64,000 nucleotides of DNA from Burkholderia sp. Ax-1719 (GTDB lineage: Bacteria > Pseudomonadota > Gammaproteobacteria > Burkholderiales > Burkholderiaceae): assembly GCF_011753055.1 (NCBI RefSeq), contig NZ_VWWJ01000011.1:159236-223235 (forward strand). Direction: 5' to 3'. The notes under the pieces were generated by a model, which was not told the origin of the DNA, did not search any database, and saw only the letters and a list, made by a program, of their open reading frames with translations. Positions 42,146-52,280 of the stretch are shown here, piece after piece. The number at the start of each line of letters is the position of its first letter. Within the stretch, counting starts at the first letter, position 1. A program made the position numbers and the translations under genes.

Positions 42146-43692
42146 ATGCCACCGCAACCTTCGTCTTTATCCTGTTCTTCGTCGGCGTGACGATTATTGG
42201 TTTTCTGGCCGCGCACTGGCGCAAGGGCGACCTTGGCCATCTGGAAGAGTGGGGCCTGGGCGGCCGGCGCTTCGGCACGGTCGTCACCTGGTTCCTGCTG
42301 GGCGGCGACCTCTATACCGCGTACACCTTCGTGGCGGTGCCGGCGCTGGTGTTCGGCGCGGGCGCGACGGGGTTCTTCGCGCTGCCGTACACGATCCTGA
42401 TCTATCCGTTCGCCTTCGTGGTGTTCCCCAAGCTCTGGGCCATCGCCAAGCGTCACCAGTACGTGACCTCCGCCGACTTCGTCAGCGCACGCTACGGCAG
42501 CCGCATGCTGGCGCTGGCGATCGCGGTGACGGGCATCGTCGCGACCATGCCGTATATCGCGCTGCAACTGGTGGGGATCGAAGTGGTGATCGGCGCGCTC
42601 GGGTTCGATACCACGGGCTTTGTCGGCGACCTGCCGCTCATCATTGCGTTCGCGATTCTCGCGGCCTACACCTACACCTCGGGCCTGCGCGCGCCGGCCA
42701 TGATCGCGGTGGTGAAGGACGTGCTGATCTACATCACCATCGCCGTGGCGATCATCGTGATTCCGGCGCAGATGGGTGGCTTCGGGCACATCTTCGCGTC
42801 GGTGCCGCCGGCCAAACTGCTGCTCAAGGCGCCGGACGCGTCCAGCCTGAACGGCTACAGCGCTTACGCGACGCTGGCGGTGGGGTCGGCGCTCGCGCTG
42901 TTCCTGTATCCGCACTCGGTCACGGCGATTTTGTCGTCGTCGTCGGGCAATACCATCCGCCGCAATATGGCGATGCTGCCCGCGTACTCGCTGGTGCTCG
43001 GCCTGCTGGCGCTGCTCGGCTATATGGCGCTGGCTTCGGGCGTGAAGGACATGCCGGAATACGCGCCGTACTTCAAGGCCTTCGGCCCGAACTTCGCGGT
43101 GCCGGCGCTGTTCCTGCACTTCTTCCCGTCGTGGTTCGTGGGCGTGGCGTTTGCGGCCATCGGCATCGGCGCGCTGGTGCCGGCGGCGATCATGTCGATT
43201 GCGGCCGCCAATCTCTACACGCGCAACATCCACAAGGAGTTCGTCAACCGCAACATGACGCACGAGCAGGAGACCAATATCGCCAAGATGGTTTCGCTGA
43301 TCGTGAAGGTGGGGGCGGTGGCGTTCATCCTGGGGCTGCCGCTGACCTACGCGATCCAGCTGCAACTGCTCGGCGGCATCTGGATCATCCAGACGCTGCC
43401 CGCCATCGTGCTCGGTCTGTACACGCGCATGCTCGACTGGCGCGGTCTGCTGATCGGCTGGGCGGTGGGCATCGTCACGGGCACGTGGATGGCGATTTCC
43501 CTGCACCTGAAGGGCTCGATCTTCGTCGTGCATCTGTTCGGCATGGACGTGCCGGGCTACGCGGCGGTGTGGTCGCTGATCGTGAATCTGGTGGTGTCGG
43601 TGGTGATTTCGGCGCTCGTGCATATGTTCGGCATGCAGAAGGGTCACGATCGCACCCGCCCCGAGGATTATCTGGACGTGCTGGAAAGCTGA
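42142..43692 (+). CDS. mctP: Monocarboxylate uptake symporter (SSS family, MctP-like)
   Basis: A 516-residue protein with about 13 membrane helices. Family pattern: LEEWGLGGRRFGTVVTWFLLGGDLYTAYTF near the start, HQYVTSADFVSARYGSR, and PHSVTAILSSSSGNTIRRN. MctP-type symporters import lactate, pyruvate, propionate or similar acids with sodium or protons. The start ATG (42142) overlaps the DUF3311 gene by four bases; earlier in-frame starts fall inside that gene. A terminator follows. Substrate is by homology only. Confidence 0.9.
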   Translation: MNATATFVFILFFVGVTIIGFLAAHWRKGDLGHLEEWGLGGRRFGTVVTWFLLGGDLYTAYTFVAVPALVFGAGATGFFALPYTILIYPFAFVVFPKLWAIAKRHQYVTSADFVSARYGSRMLALAIAVTGIVATMPYIALQLVGIEVVIGALGFDTTGFVGDLPLIIAFAILAAYTYTSGLRAPAMIAVVKDVLIYITIAVAIIVIPAQMGGFGHIFASVPPAKLLLKAPDASSLNGYSAYATLAVGSALALFLYPHSVTAILSSSSGNTIRRNMAMLPAYSLVLGLLALLGYMALASGVKDMPEYAPYFKAFGPNFAVPALFLHFFPSWFVGVAFAAIGIGALVPAAIMSIAAANLYTRNIHKEFVNRNMTHEQETNIAKMVSLIVKVGAVAFILGLPLTYAIQLQLLGGIWIIQTLPAIVLGLYTRMLDWRGLLIGWAVGIVTGTWMAISLHLKGSIFVVHLFGMDVPGYAAVWSLIVNLVVSVVISALVHMFGMQKGHDRTRPEDYLDVLES

Positions 43693-43716
43693 TCCGGTGT
43701 CACGCTTGAAGTAACG

Positions 43717-43752
43717 AAGCCCGCAACTTCACGGTTGCGGGCTTTTGTTTTT
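43717..43752 (+). terminator. Terminator after mctP
   Basis: AAGCCCGCAAC (43717-43727), a 6-base loop and GTTGCGGGCTT (43734-43744), followed by TTGTTTTT. Confidence 0.8.
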
Positions 43753-43762
43753 CTGATGCACG

Positions 43763-44935
43763 ATGTTCGTCATGGCCGAATCCGATTCCGAATCCGATAC
43801 CCAAGCCCGACTCTCAAGCCGTCCGCTGCGCCGACGCTCGCGCGCGGCGCGCATGTGGCGCGCGCTCACTTCACCGTTCTATCGTTATCGCAATGCTGGC
43901 GTGATCCATGCCGTGCGCGTGGGGCTGGCGATGCTGGTGTCGATCCTCGCGACCACGGGCATCGACATTCCGCATGGCATCTGGTCGTCGGTCACGCTGC
44001 TGGTGGTGATCGGCGGGTTGCAGCATCACGGCAACATCCGCAAGAAGGCCACCGAGCGCGCGCTCGGCACGCTGCTCGGCGCGTTGATCGGGCTCACGCT
44101 GATCGTGGTGCAGGCCGTGACCGGCTCGACGTGGCTCACCTATTCGCTGATGTCGATTGTCGCGGCCGTGTGCAGTTACTACGCGATCGGCAAGCCGGGC
44201 TATGTGGCGCTGCTGACTGCCATCACGATGTGCATCGTCGCGGGTCACGGCGACAATCTCATCGATACCGGCCTGTGGCGCACGCTCAACGTGATGGTCG
44301 GCATTGTGATCGCGCTGGCGTTTTCGTTCGCGCTGCCGCTGCACGCGACGTACTCATGGCGCTATCGCCTCGCCGACAATCTGCGCGAATGCGCACGGGT
44401 GTATGCGCAGATCGTGAGCGGCGTGCACGTCGATACCGAAACCCAGGTCGCGCAGTTTCGTCGCCTCAATACGCGGCTGGTGCAGTTGCGCGCGCTGATG
44501 CCGTCGGTGGCGAAGGAGATCGACGTGCCGGTGGCGCGGCTCGAACAGGTGCAGCGCCTGCATCGCTCGATCCTCAGTTCGCTGGAAATGATGTCGACAG
44601 GACTTGGGCATTACGAGCAGCAACTCGTGCGCGTGGCGTTTGCTGAGCGCAGCGCGTGCGTGCGCGAAGCGCTGCTGACGACGGCGCGGGCGCTGCGCTT
44701 TGGCGGGGCGCGTCATCCGGAAGCGGCGGCGCGGGCCTTGCGTTCGAGCCCGCTCGACAACAGCGGCGAGGGCAGCGAGACGGCGTCGCATGCTGCGCCG
44801 CTTGCGCCGGAAATGCAGGGGCCGTACTGGCTCGAACAGCGTTTCGAGGAGCAGGTGGGGCAACTGCGTGCCTTGCTCCTCGAAACCGAACCGAGATGGA
44901 ACATCGAGCGCGCACATCTGCACCGCATGGTGTGA
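43763..44935 (+). CDS. FUSC-family membrane protein
   Basis: 390 residues. Six or so hydrophobic helices (about 50-195) carry the FUSC pattern IPHGIWSSVTLLVVIGGLQHHGNIRKKATERALGT with the R-x-x-G loop. A soluble C-terminal part (about 205-390) follows. The family includes efflux proteins for aromatic acids (AaeB) and fusaric acid, usually longer; this is a short form. Start at 43763 or at the ATG nine bases later; neither has a clear ribosome-binding site. No membrane-fusion partner is adjacent. Confidence 0.82.
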   Translation: MFVMAESDSESDTQARLSSRPLRRRSRAARMWRALTSPFYRYRNAGVIHAVRVGLAMLVSILATTGIDIPHGIWSSVTLLVVIGGLQHHGNIRKKATERALGTLLGALIGLTLIVVQAVTGSTWLTYSLMSIVAAVCSYYAIGKPGYVALLTAITMCIVAGHGDNLIDTGLWRTLNVMVGIVIALAFSFALPLHATYSWRYRLADNLRECARVYAQIVSGVHVDTETQVAQFRRLNTRLVQLRALMPSVAKEIDVPVARLEQVQRLHRSILSSLEMMSTGLGHYEQQLVRVAFAERSACVREALLTTARALRFGGARHPEAAARALRSSPLDNSGEGSETASHAAPLAPEMQGPYWLEQRFEEQVGQLRALLLETEPRWNIERAHLHRMV

Positions 44936-44956
44936 TGCGCGCAAAAAGCGCAGCCC

Positions 44957-45388
44957 TCAGGGCGAGGGGCTTTCGAGCGGCGGCGCAGTGACCATCCACG
45001 GCACGCCGAACTTGTCGGTCAGCATGCCGAAGCCGGGCGACCAGAAGGTCTTCTGGAACGGCATGCCGATCTGCGCGCCTTTCGATAGCGCGTCGAAATA
45101 GCGCTGCGCCGTGGCGGCGTCGGGCGCGGTGAGCGAGACGCTGAAGCCCGCAAACTTGTCCTGCTGCGTCATGCAGCCGCCATCGGACATCATCAGTTGC
45201 GCATCGCCGACCTGGATCGTCGCGTGCATGATCTTGTCGGCCATTTCGGGCGGCATCGGGCGCTGCGGATCGGGCGGACCCTCCTTGAAGCGCATCTTGA
45301 ACAGCTCCGTGGCGCCGAGCGCTTCGCGATAGAACGCGATCGCTTCCTCGCAGGTGCCGTTGTAGAACAGATAGGGCTGGATTTGCAT
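44957..45388 (-). CDS. VOC-family protein, PhnB-like
   Basis: 143 residues: QIQPYLFYNGTCEEAIAFYREALGA at the N-terminus, QLMMSDGG, and FGMLTDKFGVPWMV at the end, which is the PhnB/3-demethylubiquinone-type VOC pattern. These are small dimeric cytoplasmic proteins without an agreed function. Two ATGs lie six bases apart; AAGGA suits the second (45388). The upstream in-frame extension to 45622 is not protein-like. It is convergent with the FUSC gene. Confidence 0.88.
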   Translation of the reverse strand: MQIQPYLFYNGTCEEAIAFYREALGATELFKMRFKEGPPDPQRPMPPEMADKIMHATIQVGDAQLMMSDGGCMTQQDKFAGFSVSLTAPDAATAQRYFDALSKGAQIGMPFQKTFWSPGFGMLTDKFGVPWMVTAPPLESPSP

Positions 45389-45621
45389 CGTCATCTTCCT
45401 TGACGGATGGACGTCTGGCCGGTCCCTTGAGCCGCATGCGTGTGCGCGGCGCGTCGTGGCGCGTCTGTGGGGTGACGTCGCCCGACATCGGAGACCGGAA
45501 TCGCGCGGCTCGTGGGCCGCTGCCCTGATTCTAGGCGTGCGCGTGCACCATTCGGATGAACGTGTCGCCAGGGTTTGCGAGAGCGCAGAGTGGAATGGAG
45601 GTTGCAGGCTTGCGCTGCGCA

Positions 45622-45656
45622 TAAAAAAAGCCGCCCATCGCGAGAGGGGCGGCCTT
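45622..45656 (-). terminator. Terminator after tal (minus strand)
   Basis: On the minus strand AGGCCGCCC, a 9-base loop, GGGCGGCTT and a run of T (45622-45628 as A on the plus strand). Confidence 0.75.
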
Positions 45657-45689
45657 TGGCACTGCGCCTGATACAGCTTAAAGCAGCGC

Positions 45690-46649
45690 TTACTTCGCGC
45701 GTAGTTCCTCGACCATCTTGTCGAGCTTGACCGCGTCAGCGGCGAAGGCGCGGATGCCTTCGGCGAGCTTTTCGGTCGCCATCGCGTCTTCGTTGAGCAG
45801 GAAGCGGAACGACGGTTCGTCGACGGCCACGCGCTCGATCTGCTCGTTCGCGAACGCTTCCGGCGAGAGCTTGCGGTCGATCTTTTCGCTGCTGTCCTGC
45901 AGCTTTTGCAGCAGATCGGGGCTGATCGTCAGCAGGTCGCAGCCCGCCAGTTCGACGATCTGGCTGGTGTTGCGGAAGCTCGCGCCCATGACTTCGGTCT
46001 TGTAGCCGAACTTCTTGTAGTACGCGTAGATCTTGCGCACCGACTGCACGCCCGGATCGTTGGCGCCGCCGTCCTTCGCGTCGTCCCAGTCCGCGCCCTT
46101 GGCCTTCTTGTACCAGTCGTAGATGCGGCCGACGAACGGCGAGATCAGCTGCGCGCCCGCTTCGGCGCACGCTGCGGCCTGCGCGAGCGAGAACAGCAGC
46201 GTCATGTTGCAGTGGATGCCTTCCTTCTGCAGCACTTCGGCGGCGCGGATGCCTTCCCAGGTGGAGGCGAGCTTGATCAGCACGCGCTCTTTCTCGATGC
46301 CGGCCTTCTTGTAGAGATCGATGATGTGATGGGCCTTGTCGATCGACTTCTTCGTGTCGAACGACAGGCGCGCGTCGACTTCGGTCGAAACGCGGCCCGG
46401 AATGATCTTGAGGATTTCGGTGCCAAAAGCGATCAGCAGATGGTCGATGATCGCTTCGACCGATTCGCTCGCGTGATCGCGCACGGTTTTTTCGAGCAGC
46501 GGGCGGTATTCCGCCTTCTGCACGGCCTTGAGGATCAGCGACGGATTGGTGGTCGCGTCCTGCGGCTTGTACTGGACGAATTGCTGGAAGTCGCCCGTAT
46601 CGGCGACGACGGTGGTGTACTGCTTGAGCTGATCGAGTGCGGTAGTCAT
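45690..46649 (-). CDS. tal: Transaldolase
   Basis: 319 residues, the TalB type. It moves a dihydroxyacetone unit between sugar phosphates in the non-oxidative pentose phosphate pathway. The Schiff-base Lys is in VLIKLASTWEGIRAAEVL; the active-site Asp is in QDATTNPSLI; SPFVGRIYDWYKK is also conserved. The ATG at 46649 (MTTALDQLKQYTTVVADTGDF) fits family starts; the frame is open upstream without similarity. Single gene with its own terminator. Confidence 0.96.
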   Translation of the reverse strand: MTTALDQLKQYTTVVADTGDFQQFVQYKPQDATTNPSLILKAVQKAEYRPLLEKTVRDHASESVEAIIDHLLIAFGTEILKIIPGRVSTEVDARLSFDTKKSIDKAHHIIDLYKKAGIEKERVLIKLASTWEGIRAAEVLQKEGIHCNMTLLFSLAQAAACAEAGAQLISPFVGRIYDWYKKAKGADWDDAKDGGANDPGVQSVRKIYAYYKKFGYKTEVMGASFRNTSQIVELAGCDLLTISPDLLQKLQDSSEKIDRKLSPEAFANEQIERVAVDEPSFRFLLNEDAMATEKLAEGIRAFAADAVKLDKMVEELRAK

Positions 46650-46958
46650 GTCTGGCCTTGTGGGCGCATGCGCGCCGGCGTCGGGAAAAGTTGAACGGCC
46701 TGCGCGCGCGAGCGGCTGGCTCGTGCGGCGCAGGGCGGTACGCAAAACGCTGAACGTTTATTACGCCTGTACGCGAAAGGGCGACGCCGCGCCGATGGGT
46801 CAAACCGGCGCGGCTCACACATCATTTTATGGCGGATCGGCAGGCGGTGCGATGACGCGGGCGTGTCGGACGAAAATGGGCGTCAATTCGTCGGCGCAAA
46901 TTCGGTGCCGGGGCTTTCAATCCGCCCACGCGCCCGCGCATCGCGCCGTTTCGCGCCC
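46650..46958. other. Intergenic region upstream of tal
   Basis: No gene seen. It is moderately AT-rich around 46745-46770 (minus-strand TAATAA near 46760), where the tal promoter may lie, but no convincing pair of hexamers is visible. Confidence 0.3.
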
Positions 46959-48176
46959 TCAGGCCTTGCGCGCGCTCAACACCACCTGCGTGAGCACGCC
47001 CGCCACCAGCCCCCAGAACGCCGCGCCGATGGACAGCAGCGTCAGCCCCGAAGCCGTCACCATGAAGGTCACGAGCGCTGCCTCGCGCTCCTTGGGGTTC
47101 TGCATCGCGTTGGTGAGGCCGCTCATGATCGAGCCGAACAGCGCGAGCGCCGCAATCGACACCACCAGCGCTTGCGGAAACGCCGCGAACAGCGCCGCGA
47201 TCGTCGCGCCGAAAATGCCCGCGATCAGATAGAAAATGCCGCACCACACCGCAGCCATATAGCGCTTGTTGCGGTCTTCGTGCGCGTGCGGGCCGGTGCA
47301 GATCGCCGCCGTGATCGCCGCGAGGTTGACGCCGTGCGAACCGAACGGCGCGAGTACCAGCGACGCCAGGCCCGTGGTGGCGATCAGCGGCGAGGAGGGC
47401 GTGTCGTAGCCGTCGGCGCGGATCACGGCGATGCCGGGCACATTCTGCGAAGCCATCGCCACCACGAACAGCGGAATGCCGATACTGACGATCGCCTGCA
47501 CCGAAAACGCCGGCATTGTGAACACGGGCTTCGCCACCGCCACGCGGAAGTGGCTGAAGTCGAGCAGGCCCAGCGCCGCCGCCGCCGCAATGCCCACCAC
47601 CAGCGTGCCGACGATCGCATAGCGCGGCACGAAGCGCTTCATCAGCAGGTAGGCGAAGAACATGGTGAGCACGAGCGGCGTCTGCACCTGGGCGGCGTGA
47701 AAAATCTCGATGCCGATCTCGAACAGGATGCCCGCAAGCAGCGCCGCGGCGATGCCGGCGGGAATGCGCTTCATCAGCGTGTCGAACCAGCCGGTGAGGC
47801 CCACGGCGGTCAGCAGCAACGCGCAGACGATATACGCGCCGATGGCTTCGGCATACGGCACGTGCGGCAGTGAACTAATGAGCAGCGCCGCGCCCGGCGT
47901 GGACCACGCGACCACGGTGGGCGCGCGGAACCACAGCGACAGCCCGATGGTGGTCACCGCCATGCCAATGGAGAGCGCCCAGATCCACGAGGAAATCTGC
48001 GCATCGGTGAGATGCGCGGCCTGTCCGGCCTGGAACATCAGCACCAGCGAACTGGTGTAGCCCGTCATCATCGCGACGAAACCGGCCACGATGGTCGCAA
48101 CCGATGTATCGGCGAACGGCCGCAGCGGTCCGGGCCGGACGCTTGCCGGCAGATCGGGGGATGAAGGCGCGGTCAT
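46959..48176 (-). CDS. Benzoate/H+ symporter family (BenE) transporter
   Basis: 405 residues with about 11-12 membrane helices. Family features: FVAMMTGYTSSLVLMFQAGQAAHLT, WSTPGAALLISSLP and ASQNVPGIAVIRADGY, followed by APFGSHGVNLAAITAAICTG. BenE-type proteins import benzoate with protons, but no ben or cat catabolic gene is adjacent, so the substrate is open. CAGGAGA precedes the ATG at 48176. Monocistronic. Confidence 0.92.
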   Translation of the reverse strand: MTAPSSPDLPASVRPGPLRPFADTSVATIVAGFVAMMTGYTSSLVLMFQAGQAAHLTDAQISSWIWALSIGMAVTTIGLSLWFRAPTVVAWSTPGAALLISSLPHVPYAEAIGAYIVCALLLTAVGLTGWFDTLMKRIPAGIAAALLAGILFEIGIEIFHAAQVQTPLVLTMFFAYLLMKRFVPRYAIVGTLVVGIAAAAALGLLDFSHFRVAVAKPVFTMPAFSVQAIVSIGIPLFVVAMASQNVPGIAVIRADGYDTPSSPLIATTGLASLVLAPFGSHGVNLAAITAAICTGPHAHEDRNKRYMAAVWCGIFYLIAGIFGATIAALFAAFPQALVVSIAALALFGSIMSGLTNAMQNPKEREAALVTFMVTASGLTLLSIGAAFWGLVAGVLTQVVLSARKA

Positions 48177-48283
48177 GCTGAAATTCTCCTGCTTGTTGTT
48201 ATATGAGGTTGTGTGAAGTTGTATGCGCAACCGTCTGGTCGAACGGCGCGTTGATGCAAGATGAGGCGAGGGAAAGGGAAGGG

Positions 48284-49456
48284 TTACTTGCTCAGCACGC
48301 GCATGGCTGTTTCCAGTCCGGCGACGGTCAGCGGATACATGCGATGCCCCAGAATCTCGCGGATGACGGAAACAGACTGGCGATATTCCCAGAGCCGCTC
48401 CGGTTCCGGATTGAGCCACGCGAAGTGCGGGAACTGGTCGGCCAGACGGCGCAGCCAGACCGCGCCTGCTTCCGGATTGTTGTACTCGACCGAGCCGCCC
48501 GGCTGGAGCACTTCATACGGGCTCATGGTGGCGTCGCCGACAAAGATGAGCTTGTAGTCGGGCGTGAACTTGTGCAGCAAGTCCCACGTGGGCGTGCGCT
48601 CCGCATGACGGCGGCGGTTGTTCTTCCACAGGTAGTCGTAGACGCAGTTGTGGAAGTAGTAGAACTCCAGATGTTTGAACTCAGCCTTGGCGGCGGAAAA
48701 GAGTTCTTCGGTGCGCTTGATGTGATCGTCCATCGAGCCGCCCACGTCGAGCAGCATCAGCACTTTCACATTGTTGTGGCGCTCCGGCACCATCTTGAGA
48801 TCGAGCCAGCCCGCATTGGCGGCGGTACTGCGGATCGTGTCGTTGAGATCGAGTTCTTCGGCCGCGCCTTCGCGCGCGAAACGGCGCAGGCGGCGCAAGG
48901 CCACCTTGATATTGCGCGTGCCGATTTCGAGCTGATCGTCGTAATCGCGGTACGCGCGCGCGTCCCACACTTTCACGGCGCTGCGCTGGCCGCCTTCACC
49001 GCCGATGCGGATGCCTTCGGGGTTATAGCCGCCGTTGCCGAACGGCGAGGTGCCGCCCGTGCCGATCCACTTGCTGCCGCCTTCGTGGCGCTCCTTCTGT
49101 TCCTCAAAGAGTTCTTTCAGGCGCTCCATGAGCTTGTCGAGACCGCCCATCGCTTCGATCTGCGCGCGTTGTTCGGGCGTGAAATCGCGTTCGAGCTTTT
49201 TCTTGAGCCAGTCTTCGGGAATCTCGAAGGCCTGTTCGGACTTTTTCTCGATGCCGCGAAAATACGCGCCGAACGCCTGATCGAAGCGATCGAAATACTG
49301 CTCGTCTTTCACGAGCGTCATGCGCGCGAGATAGTAGAAGTCGTCGAGCGACGGCGCGATCACGCGCTCCTTGAGCGCTTCCACGAGCGTCAGATACTCC
49401 TTCACGGAGACCGGCAGCTTCGCGTCGCGCAGCGTGTAGAAGAAGTCGATCAGCAT
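48284..49456 (-). CDS. VWA-domain protein (CoxE-like), MoxR partner
   Basis: 390 residues. N-terminal helical region (about 1-150) with a Gly-rich loop (GGTSPFGNGGYNPEGIRIGG), then a von Willebrand A domain (about 205-370). The metal site reads LLDVGGSMDD, so the usual DxSxS has Gly in place of the first Ser. Such proteins work with MoxR ATPases as metal-enzyme maturases or chaperones. The gene begins 35 bases after the MoxR stop, on the same strand. Client unknown; no CO dehydrogenase genes are present. Confidence 0.88.
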   Translation of the reverse strand: MLIDFFYTLRDAKLPVSVKEYLTLVEALKERVIAPSLDDFYYLARMTLVKDEQYFDRFDQAFGAYFRGIEKKSEQAFEIPEDWLKKKLERDFTPEQRAQIEAMGGLDKLMERLKELFEEQKERHEGGSKWIGTGGTSPFGNGGYNPEGIRIGGEGGQRSAVKVWDARAYRDYDDQLEIGTRNIKVALRRLRRFAREGAAEELDLNDTIRSTAANAGWLDLKMVPERHNNVKVLMLLDVGGSMDDHIKRTEELFSAAKAEFKHLEFYYFHNCVYDYLWKNNRRRHAERTPTWDLLHKFTPDYKLIFVGDATMSPYEVLQPGGSVEYNNPEAGAVWLRRLADQFPHFAWLNPEPERLWEYRQSVSVIREILGHRMYPLTVAGLETAMRVLSK

Positions 49457-49491
49457 GCGGTGTCTCCGTGCTTTTCCGTTGCCCGCGCGGC

Positions 49492-50343
<852 letters not shown>

Positions 50344-50770
50344 GATGAACCGCTCGCTGAAAAAAATCCCAGTATAAGTCAGATGGGGTGTTGCTTCAGG
50401 GGGGGCTCGCGTATCGTTGGCTCCGCCCGATGCGGTACTCATTGAGCGCCGCGTCACCAATGTTTCCGGACCGAACCGTCAGGGTTTTATCAATCGTTGC
50501 GTGTGGCATGCATGTCGCGCGCAGCGCATCAGGGATGACCCGCACGCGCCGCCGCAAAGGCCGTCCGCACAACGCCCGAGCCCCGTCTGGCGGGCCTGAG
50601 CGGGCGCGCGGCGGGCGGCAGCCCCGTGGACGGGCTGCGCGGCGTCGCGGTATACTCAGACCGATTTTTTTCGGCCTGCACGGCGACCCAAAAGTAAAAC
50701 AGCAGTAATGCGGCGCAGGCCGTGGCCTGCGGTTCGGGCGTTCGAATCCCCTCAAGCCAGGTTGGATGCT
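50344..50770. other. Divergent region moxR / cytochrome c
   Basis: No gene seen. Holds a plus-strand promoter candidate (50627-50656), a near-palindrome CAGCCC...GGGCTG around its -35 (50620-50637), an AT-rich patch at 50664-50710 and a perfect palindrome CGCAGGCC-GT-GGCCTGCG (50714-50731) in the cytochrome leader. Confidence 0.4.
50627..50656 (+). promoter_or_regulatory. Promoter candidate for the cytochrome c operon
   Basis: -35 TGGACG (50627-50632), an 18-base spacer and -10 TATACT (50651-50656), about 110 bases before the first cytochrome ATG. Confidence 0.4.
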
Positions 50771-51136
50771 ATGAAAAAAATTGTCGGCAAGCGCGTCATG
50801 CTCGGCGTTGTGACCGTGCTGGCGGGCTTCGCGGCCACGGCACACGCGGATGTCGTGGGCGACGCGAAGGCAGGTCAAGGCAAGGTTGCGATGTGTATCG
50901 GCTGTCATGGTATTCCCGACTACCGCACCGCCTATCCCGAGGTCTACCACGTGCCCATTCTGGGCGGCCAGAACGCGCAGTACATCCAGAACGCGCTGCA
51001 CGGCTACAAGAAGGGCGATCGCCACTTCGAAACGATGCACGCCATCGCGACCACGCTGACCGACCAGGATATCGCCGATATCGCGGCTTATTACGCGTCG
51101 CAGACGGCCACGTCCAAGAACAACCCCGAGAAGTAA
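50771..51136 (+). CDS. Periplasmic class I c-type cytochrome
   Basis: 121 residues. A Sec signal peptide (MKKIVGKRVMLGVVTVLAGFAATAHA) is followed by a single haem site CIGCH and a likely distal Met in FETMHAIATTL. The mature protein is about 95 residues and carries electrons in the periplasm. The ATG at 50771 gives an intact signal; upstream frame is rejected. A second cytochrome starts 22 bases after its stop. The pair could form a two-haem relay similar to cytochrome c4. Confidence 0.92.
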   Translation: MKKIVGKRVMLGVVTVLAGFAATAHADVVGDAKAGQGKVAMCIGCHGIPDYRTAYPEVYHVPILGGQNAQYIQNALHGYKKGDRHFETMHAIATTLTDQDIADIAAYYASQTATSKNNPEK

Positions 51137-51158
51137 CCGGCACGGGAGACAAGAATCC

Positions 51159-51590
51159 ATGAACAAGCCCTCAATGGCCGTGCGTGCCGGTGCGCGCGCC
51201 ACGATCCGCTTCACGTCCCGTCAGTCGTTCTTCAAGGCCGCTGTGCTGGCGTCGGGCGCCGCTGCGCTGGCTGCGACGCTCGCGCTGCATCCGGCGCATG
51301 CCGCCGATGCCGCCAACGGCAAGGTGCTCGCCGACAGCCACAACTGTGCGGCCTGTCACGGCGTGAACCTGAACAAGCCCGTGAGCCCCGAATACCCGAA
51401 GCTCGCCGGCCAGCATGCCGATTACATCTACTGGGCGCTGCGCCAGTACCAGATGGGCAACGGCAATCCGCATCTGGGCCGCAACAATCCGATCATGCAG
51501 GCGCAGGTGCAAAGCCTGTCGCAGGGCGACATGAAGGACATCGCCGCGTATATCGAATCGCTCAAGGGCGATCTGATCGACAAGAAGTGA
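51159..51590 (+). CDS. Periplasmic class I c-type cytochrome
   Basis: 143 residues with a long N-region before the signal core (AAVLASGAAALAATLALHPAHA, cut near 49). One haem site CAACH; a distal Met probably in NNPIMQAQVQSL. The spacing HGVNLNKPVSPEYPKLAGQHADYI is typical of cytochrome c4/c-553-like proteins. GGGAGA precedes the ATG. Co-transcribed with the cytochrome upstream; a strong terminator follows. The electron donor and acceptor are unknown. Confidence 0.92.
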   Translation: MNKPSMAVRAGARATIRFTSRQSFFKAAVLASGAAALAATLALHPAHAADAANGKVLADSHNCAACHGVNLNKPVSPEYPKLAGQHADYIYWALRQYQMGNGNPHLGRNNPIMQAQVQSLSQGDMKDIAAYIESLKGDLIDKK

Positions 51591-51642
51591 TGTGAGCGGC
51601 GATTGCGGCCGCGATGCGCGCCGCATGAGCGCCACGATGACG

Positions 51643-51691
51643 ACACCCCGCTTGCAGCGCGACTTCCGGCGCCGTCAGCGGGGTGTTTTTT
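51643..51691 (+). terminator. Terminator of the cytochrome c operon
   Basis: ACACCCCGCT (51643-51652) pairs with AGCGGGGTGT (51677-51686) around a loop that can itself fold; TTTTTT follows (51686-51691). Confidence 0.75.
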
Positions 51692-51721
51692 ATGCTGCTG
51701 CGCGCGTTCGAGAGCGCTTGA

Positions 51722-52162
51722 TCACGCTTTATCGCGCGTGGCGCGACGTTCGATGCGCTGCAGATAGGCGTCGGTGTCGGGCGGCGTGTTGGTGCGCTGC
51801 GCTTCCCAGATGGTTTCGCCCAGGCACTCCATGATCGCGTGCTGCGCGTCGTGCGTGGAGCCCATGCGCGCCGCGAGCCGGTCGTGCGCCGCGCGGATGC
51901 CCGGCGGCTGGTCGATCGACAATTGCTCGCTGATCGCCAGATGCATCGACAGATGCAGGAAGGGGTTGGTCTGGCCGCGTTCGGGCGAATAATCCTGCGC
52001 GGCGGCCTGGTCGGCGTCGGCGAGTTCCGCGTGATATTCGGGATGCTCGACGATCCAGTCGGCGGCAATCGCTTCGAGCGGCGTGAGGATTTCGCCTGCA
52101 CGCTGCTTGCGCCAGGTCTCGGTGAAAAAGCGGCGGACTTCGTCGCGGCTGGGATTGAACAT
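51722..52162 (-). CDS. DUF1841 family protein
   Basis: 146 residues, soluble, helical: MFNPSRDEVRRFFTETWRK, EAIAADWIVEHPEYHAELAD, NPFLHLSMHLAISEQLSIDQPPGI, and HDAQHAIMECLGETIWEAQR. The conserved His residues of the last two segments suggest a metal site. It matches DUF1841, a beta/gamma-proteobacterial family often next to nth and rnfB, as here. The function is unknown. The ATG at 52162 fits the family start; no good ribosome-binding site. Confidence 0.88.
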   Translation of the reverse strand: MFNPSRDEVRRFFTETWRKQRAGEILTPLEAIAADWIVEHPEYHAELADADQAAAQDYSPERGQTNPFLHLSMHLAISEQLSIDQPPGIRAAHDRLAARMGSTHDAQHAIMECLGETIWEAQRTNTPPDTDAYLQRIERRATRDKA

Positions 52163-52280
52163 CGTGATTCGTGGGGTGGTGTTGTGAGGTGCGGCTTGAG
52201 GGACAGAAGGCCCGCGCCAGCCGCGCAATTCATTCTACGTCGCCCGCTCTGCGCGCGCTGTCGGACGCTGTCAGACGCAG

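Noticed and set aside
50728..50760. tRNA-like T-arm (GCGTTCGAATCCCC) before the cytochrome gene
   Set aside because: No acceptor, D-arm or anticodon arm pairs with it and the T-stem has a mismatch, so it is taken as chance similarity.
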